From: Candidatus Kariarchaeota archaeon
GTDB taxonomy: Archaea > Asgardarchaeota > Heimdallarchaeia > Heimdallarchaeales > Kariarchaeaceae
Length of the DNA: 6,777 nucleotides
Assembly (NCBI GenBank): GCA_016839545.1
Contig: JAEOUB010000188.1
Span: forward strand, 1 to 6,777
Reading direction: 5' to 3'
Shown here: positions 5,347 through 6,777 of the stretch, one piece after another
How the letters are laid out: each line of letters begins with the position of its first letter
Position numbering within the stretch: position 1 is the first letter of the stretch
Made by a program: the position numbers and the translations under genes
Notes under the pieces: generated by a model
Database searches by the model: none
What the model was told of the DNA's origin: nothing
What the model saw: only the letters and a program-made list of their open reading frames with translations

Positions 5347-6114
5347 TTAATTCATAAGGTCTAGAAGGATGTTCTCCATCGATTTCTCTTGAGCTTTTCG
5401 CCATTTCTGGTAACGGTATACGAGATCAACATCAAGAGGATCTAAAGAACTAATTTTATCAGGATCATGGACTCCTTTGTAGAATTTGGCATTGTGCATC
5501 ACCTTTGAAATTTGATCATAATGCTCGTGCTCAGGGTTTATGAAGATATGACGATCCATATTGACAAATTTAGGGGACTCCTCACTACTTTCTACATTCA
5601 GACGATCTGATACGGTCTCTTTGTTGGCAATGACAGCACTGCCGATAATCCCAAGCATCGCTGTTGCAAGTCCTTTTTTGTTGCGTGTTGCTGCCAATGC
5701 TAGTCCTGCCAATCCTGCAACAGCAGCTGCGGTGGCATACTTGCCAACTGATGACCAATCACTCCCTTCTATGTCTGGGGCAAGCATGATATGTTTAAGG
5801 GAGACCTGAAGATTCTCCAATCCTTTGACCATTGAAAGTGCCTCTTCTATTATCCGGCTACCCTCTCGTTGAGATATGATGGTTACCTTTTGGTGGTCTG
5901 CTGCAGCTTTTTGCAACAGGTCAACCAGCTGTTCGGCAACATTGACTATCACTTTCTTTCCATCTCTCGTATCAAGCAAGTCAACCAATGATTGTGGGCC
6001 CTTGTCTATCTGCCATTTGATGTAATTGATATTCTGGGACTCACCGACAAGTAAAGTAACAAGATTTGCAAATTCATCTTTTGATACTCCAAGACCTGAT
6101 ACAGTAATAATCAT
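5347..6114 (-). CDS. Unrecognised protein with glycine/alanine-rich hydrophobic hairpin; weak alpha/beta-hydrolase-like pattern
   Basis: A 255-aa protein of no family I recognise. It opens with a strand and turn ITVSGLGVSKDE (3-14), then YIKWQ (31-35), a strand-turn-helix VTIISQREGSRII (77-89), a strand ending in LAPDIEG (111-117), and a hydrophobic hairpin: about 126-142 and 149-163, rich in Ala/Gly with A-G-L-A-G-L-A-L and a basic turn RNKKG. Then come a strand with RHIFINPEHEHY (188-199) and AKFYKGVHDP (209-218), and a charged helical tail. The order of strands and turns recalls an alpha/beta hydrolase, but the nucleophile-elbow position is R83 in S-Q-R-E-G, so catalysis of that type is unlikely. 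The ATG at 6114 is chosen over an in-frame TTG at 6120 because TATAAATA lies 25.5 bp upstream of the ATG. It lies 61 bp downstream of the divergent GTPase-like gene on the same strand, suggesting a shared role. Coding status is likely from length and protein-like composition. Confidence 0.82.
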   Translation of the reverse strand: MIITVSGLGVSKDEFANLVTLLVGESQNINYIKWQIDKGPQSLVDLLDTRDGKKVIVNVAEQLVDLLQKAAADHQKVTIISQREGSRIIEEALSMVKGLENLQVSLKHIMLAPDIEGSDWSSVGKYATAAAVAGLAGLALAATRNKKGLATAMLGIIGSAVIANKETVSDRLNVESSEESPKFVNMDRHIFINPEHEHYDQISKVMHNAKFYKGVHDPDKISSLDPLDVDLVYRYQKWRKAQEKSMENILLDLMN

Positions 6115-6135
6115 AATCAAAAATCACATTGTTCC

Positions 6136-6143
6136 TATTTATA
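6136..6143 (-). promoter_or_regulatory. TATA box of the hydrophobic-hairpin protein gene
   Basis: TATAAATA on the minus strand is the cleanest TATA box in the window and is centred 25.5 bp upstream of the ATG at 6114, so transcription should begin at the start codon. A GTGAT element (6123-6127), eight bases before the ATG, resembles an archaeal Shine-Dalgarno and would matter only for read-through transcripts from the upstream gene. Confidence 0.55.
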
Positions 6144-6175
6144 CTTACTTAAACAGTGGATAGTATGGTTAATCT

Positions 6176-6777
6176 CTACATTTTCTCCACTTTGGGTTTG
6201 TCATTATCGTCGGGGTAGATTTTCGACTCAAACTCCTCCCAAGGGTGGTTCAATACTCTCTTTCGGTAGACGATACTTTTCTCGTCATGATCATAATCGA
6301 AACCTTCCATGATGGTCGCTTGCTGAATAATCTTGAAGAGATCACTATCTGTCATCGTATCATAGTATCTGGCAGTATAGATACGTCTCAATTGCTTGAT
6401 AATAGTAGAAATTGAACGTCGTTCTGCGGTAATTGAGTCCATACTGAAATACAATCGAAGAGTCTGAAAGATCACGTTTCTTGCTCGCCACTGCTTGACT
6501 TGACCCATAAATTGGCTCATCACATCAACCACGTCTTTGTCGGACCTTGTTATCGCCCGGATTTTGTATCCTGTCCACCTTGCAGTGTCATTTGCAAATT
6601 CCTGAGCTTTGTTGAGACTATTCTTTTCAGACACATCCATTACAATAACAGGTACCGGAAATCGATTCACAGTAACAAATTCCTTCAATAATCGTTTGTT
6701 GATCTCACGACTATGTTTGACTCCTGGATCATAGAGCATGATAATTCCGGAAACTCCTTTGAGATAGAGATTCCTGA
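6176..6777 (-). CDS. Divergent small-GTPase-like protein, 5' end cut by window, with helical C-terminal extension
   Basis: The open frame enters from the right edge and continues upstream of the first internal ATG (6739); 199 complete codons are visible before the stop. The first visible residues, LYLKGVSGIIMLYDPG (3-18 of the fragment), align directly with YYRGVSGALLVYDITR of the intact GTPase at 2159-2725, marking this as the second half of a Rab-like G domain. The strand that should end in the G4 motif NKxD instead reads VIVMDVSEKNS (43-53), and the G5 position (SAK) reads AITRSDKD (74-81). Guanine specificity is therefore degraded or lost. From about 94 to the end a roughly 100-residue extension follows, rich in charged helices and ending in an acidic/lysine tail; it is not a prenylation tail and I do not recognise it. 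P-loop and switches lie outside the window. It is probably a pseudo-GTPase or a GTPase of altered specificity, 61 bp upstream of the hydrophobic-hairpin gene. Confidence 0.85.
   Translation of the reverse strand, partial: RNLYLKGVSGIIMLYDPGVKHSREINKRLLKEFVTVNRFPVPVIVMDVSEKNSLNKAQEFANDTARWTGYKIRAITRSDKDVVDVMSQFMGQVKQWRARNVIFQTLRLYFSMDSITAERRSISTIIKQLRRIYTARYYDTMTDSDLFKIIQQATIMEGFDYDHDEKSIVYRKRVLNHPWEEFESKIYPDDNDKPKVEKM

Overview
The window most likely comes from an archaeon, and an Asgard (Promethearchaeota) lineage is the best fit. Four observations support this: a canonical Rab/Ras-like small GTPase plus the C-terminal half of a second, divergent GTPase-like protein; a tRNA-Tyr split by a 73-nt intron at the canonical 37/38 position with C1-G72; an S-adenosylhomocysteinase of the short archaeal type ending in '-DEGT'; and A/T-rich TATA-like boxes about 24-27 bp upstream of start codons with no Shine-Dalgarno leader. 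The assignment to Asgard archaea is inference; no marker gene settles it.

Layout, left to right. 1-587 (minus): N-terminal two thirds of an AspA/AstE-like M14 zinc carboxypeptidase, cut by the left edge. 713-1984 (minus): S-adenosylhomocysteinase (ahcY). 1985-2158: divergent intergenic region with a perfect 16-bp palindrome. 2159-2725 (plus): Rab-like GTPase. 2795-3745 (plus): P-loop kinase-like NTPase with a C-terminal extension. 3771-4220 (plus): a divergent, single-cysteine MsrA. 4199-4975 (minus): integral-membrane PAP2 phosphatase whose 3' end overlaps msrA by 22 bp. 5067-5215 (minus): intron-containing tRNA-Tyr(GTA) with encoded CCA. 5347-6114 (minus): unrecognised protein with a glycine/alanine-rich hydrophobic hairpin and a faint alpha/beta-hydrolase-like pattern. 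6176-6777 (minus): 5'-truncated GTPase-like protein with degraded guanine-specificity motifs and a helical C-terminal extension. No gene-free stretch exceeds 300 bases.

Functionally the window is mixed housekeeping (methyl cycle, oxidative repair, lipid phosphatase, tRNA) interspersed with small-GTPase biology. The intact GTPase has all five G motifs but no C-terminal prenylation cysteine. The right-edge pair (degenerate GTPase plus hydrophobic-hairpin protein) is the least explained part and the best candidate for an undescribed, possibly membrane-associated module. No mobile elements, CRISPR arrays or long repeats were seen.
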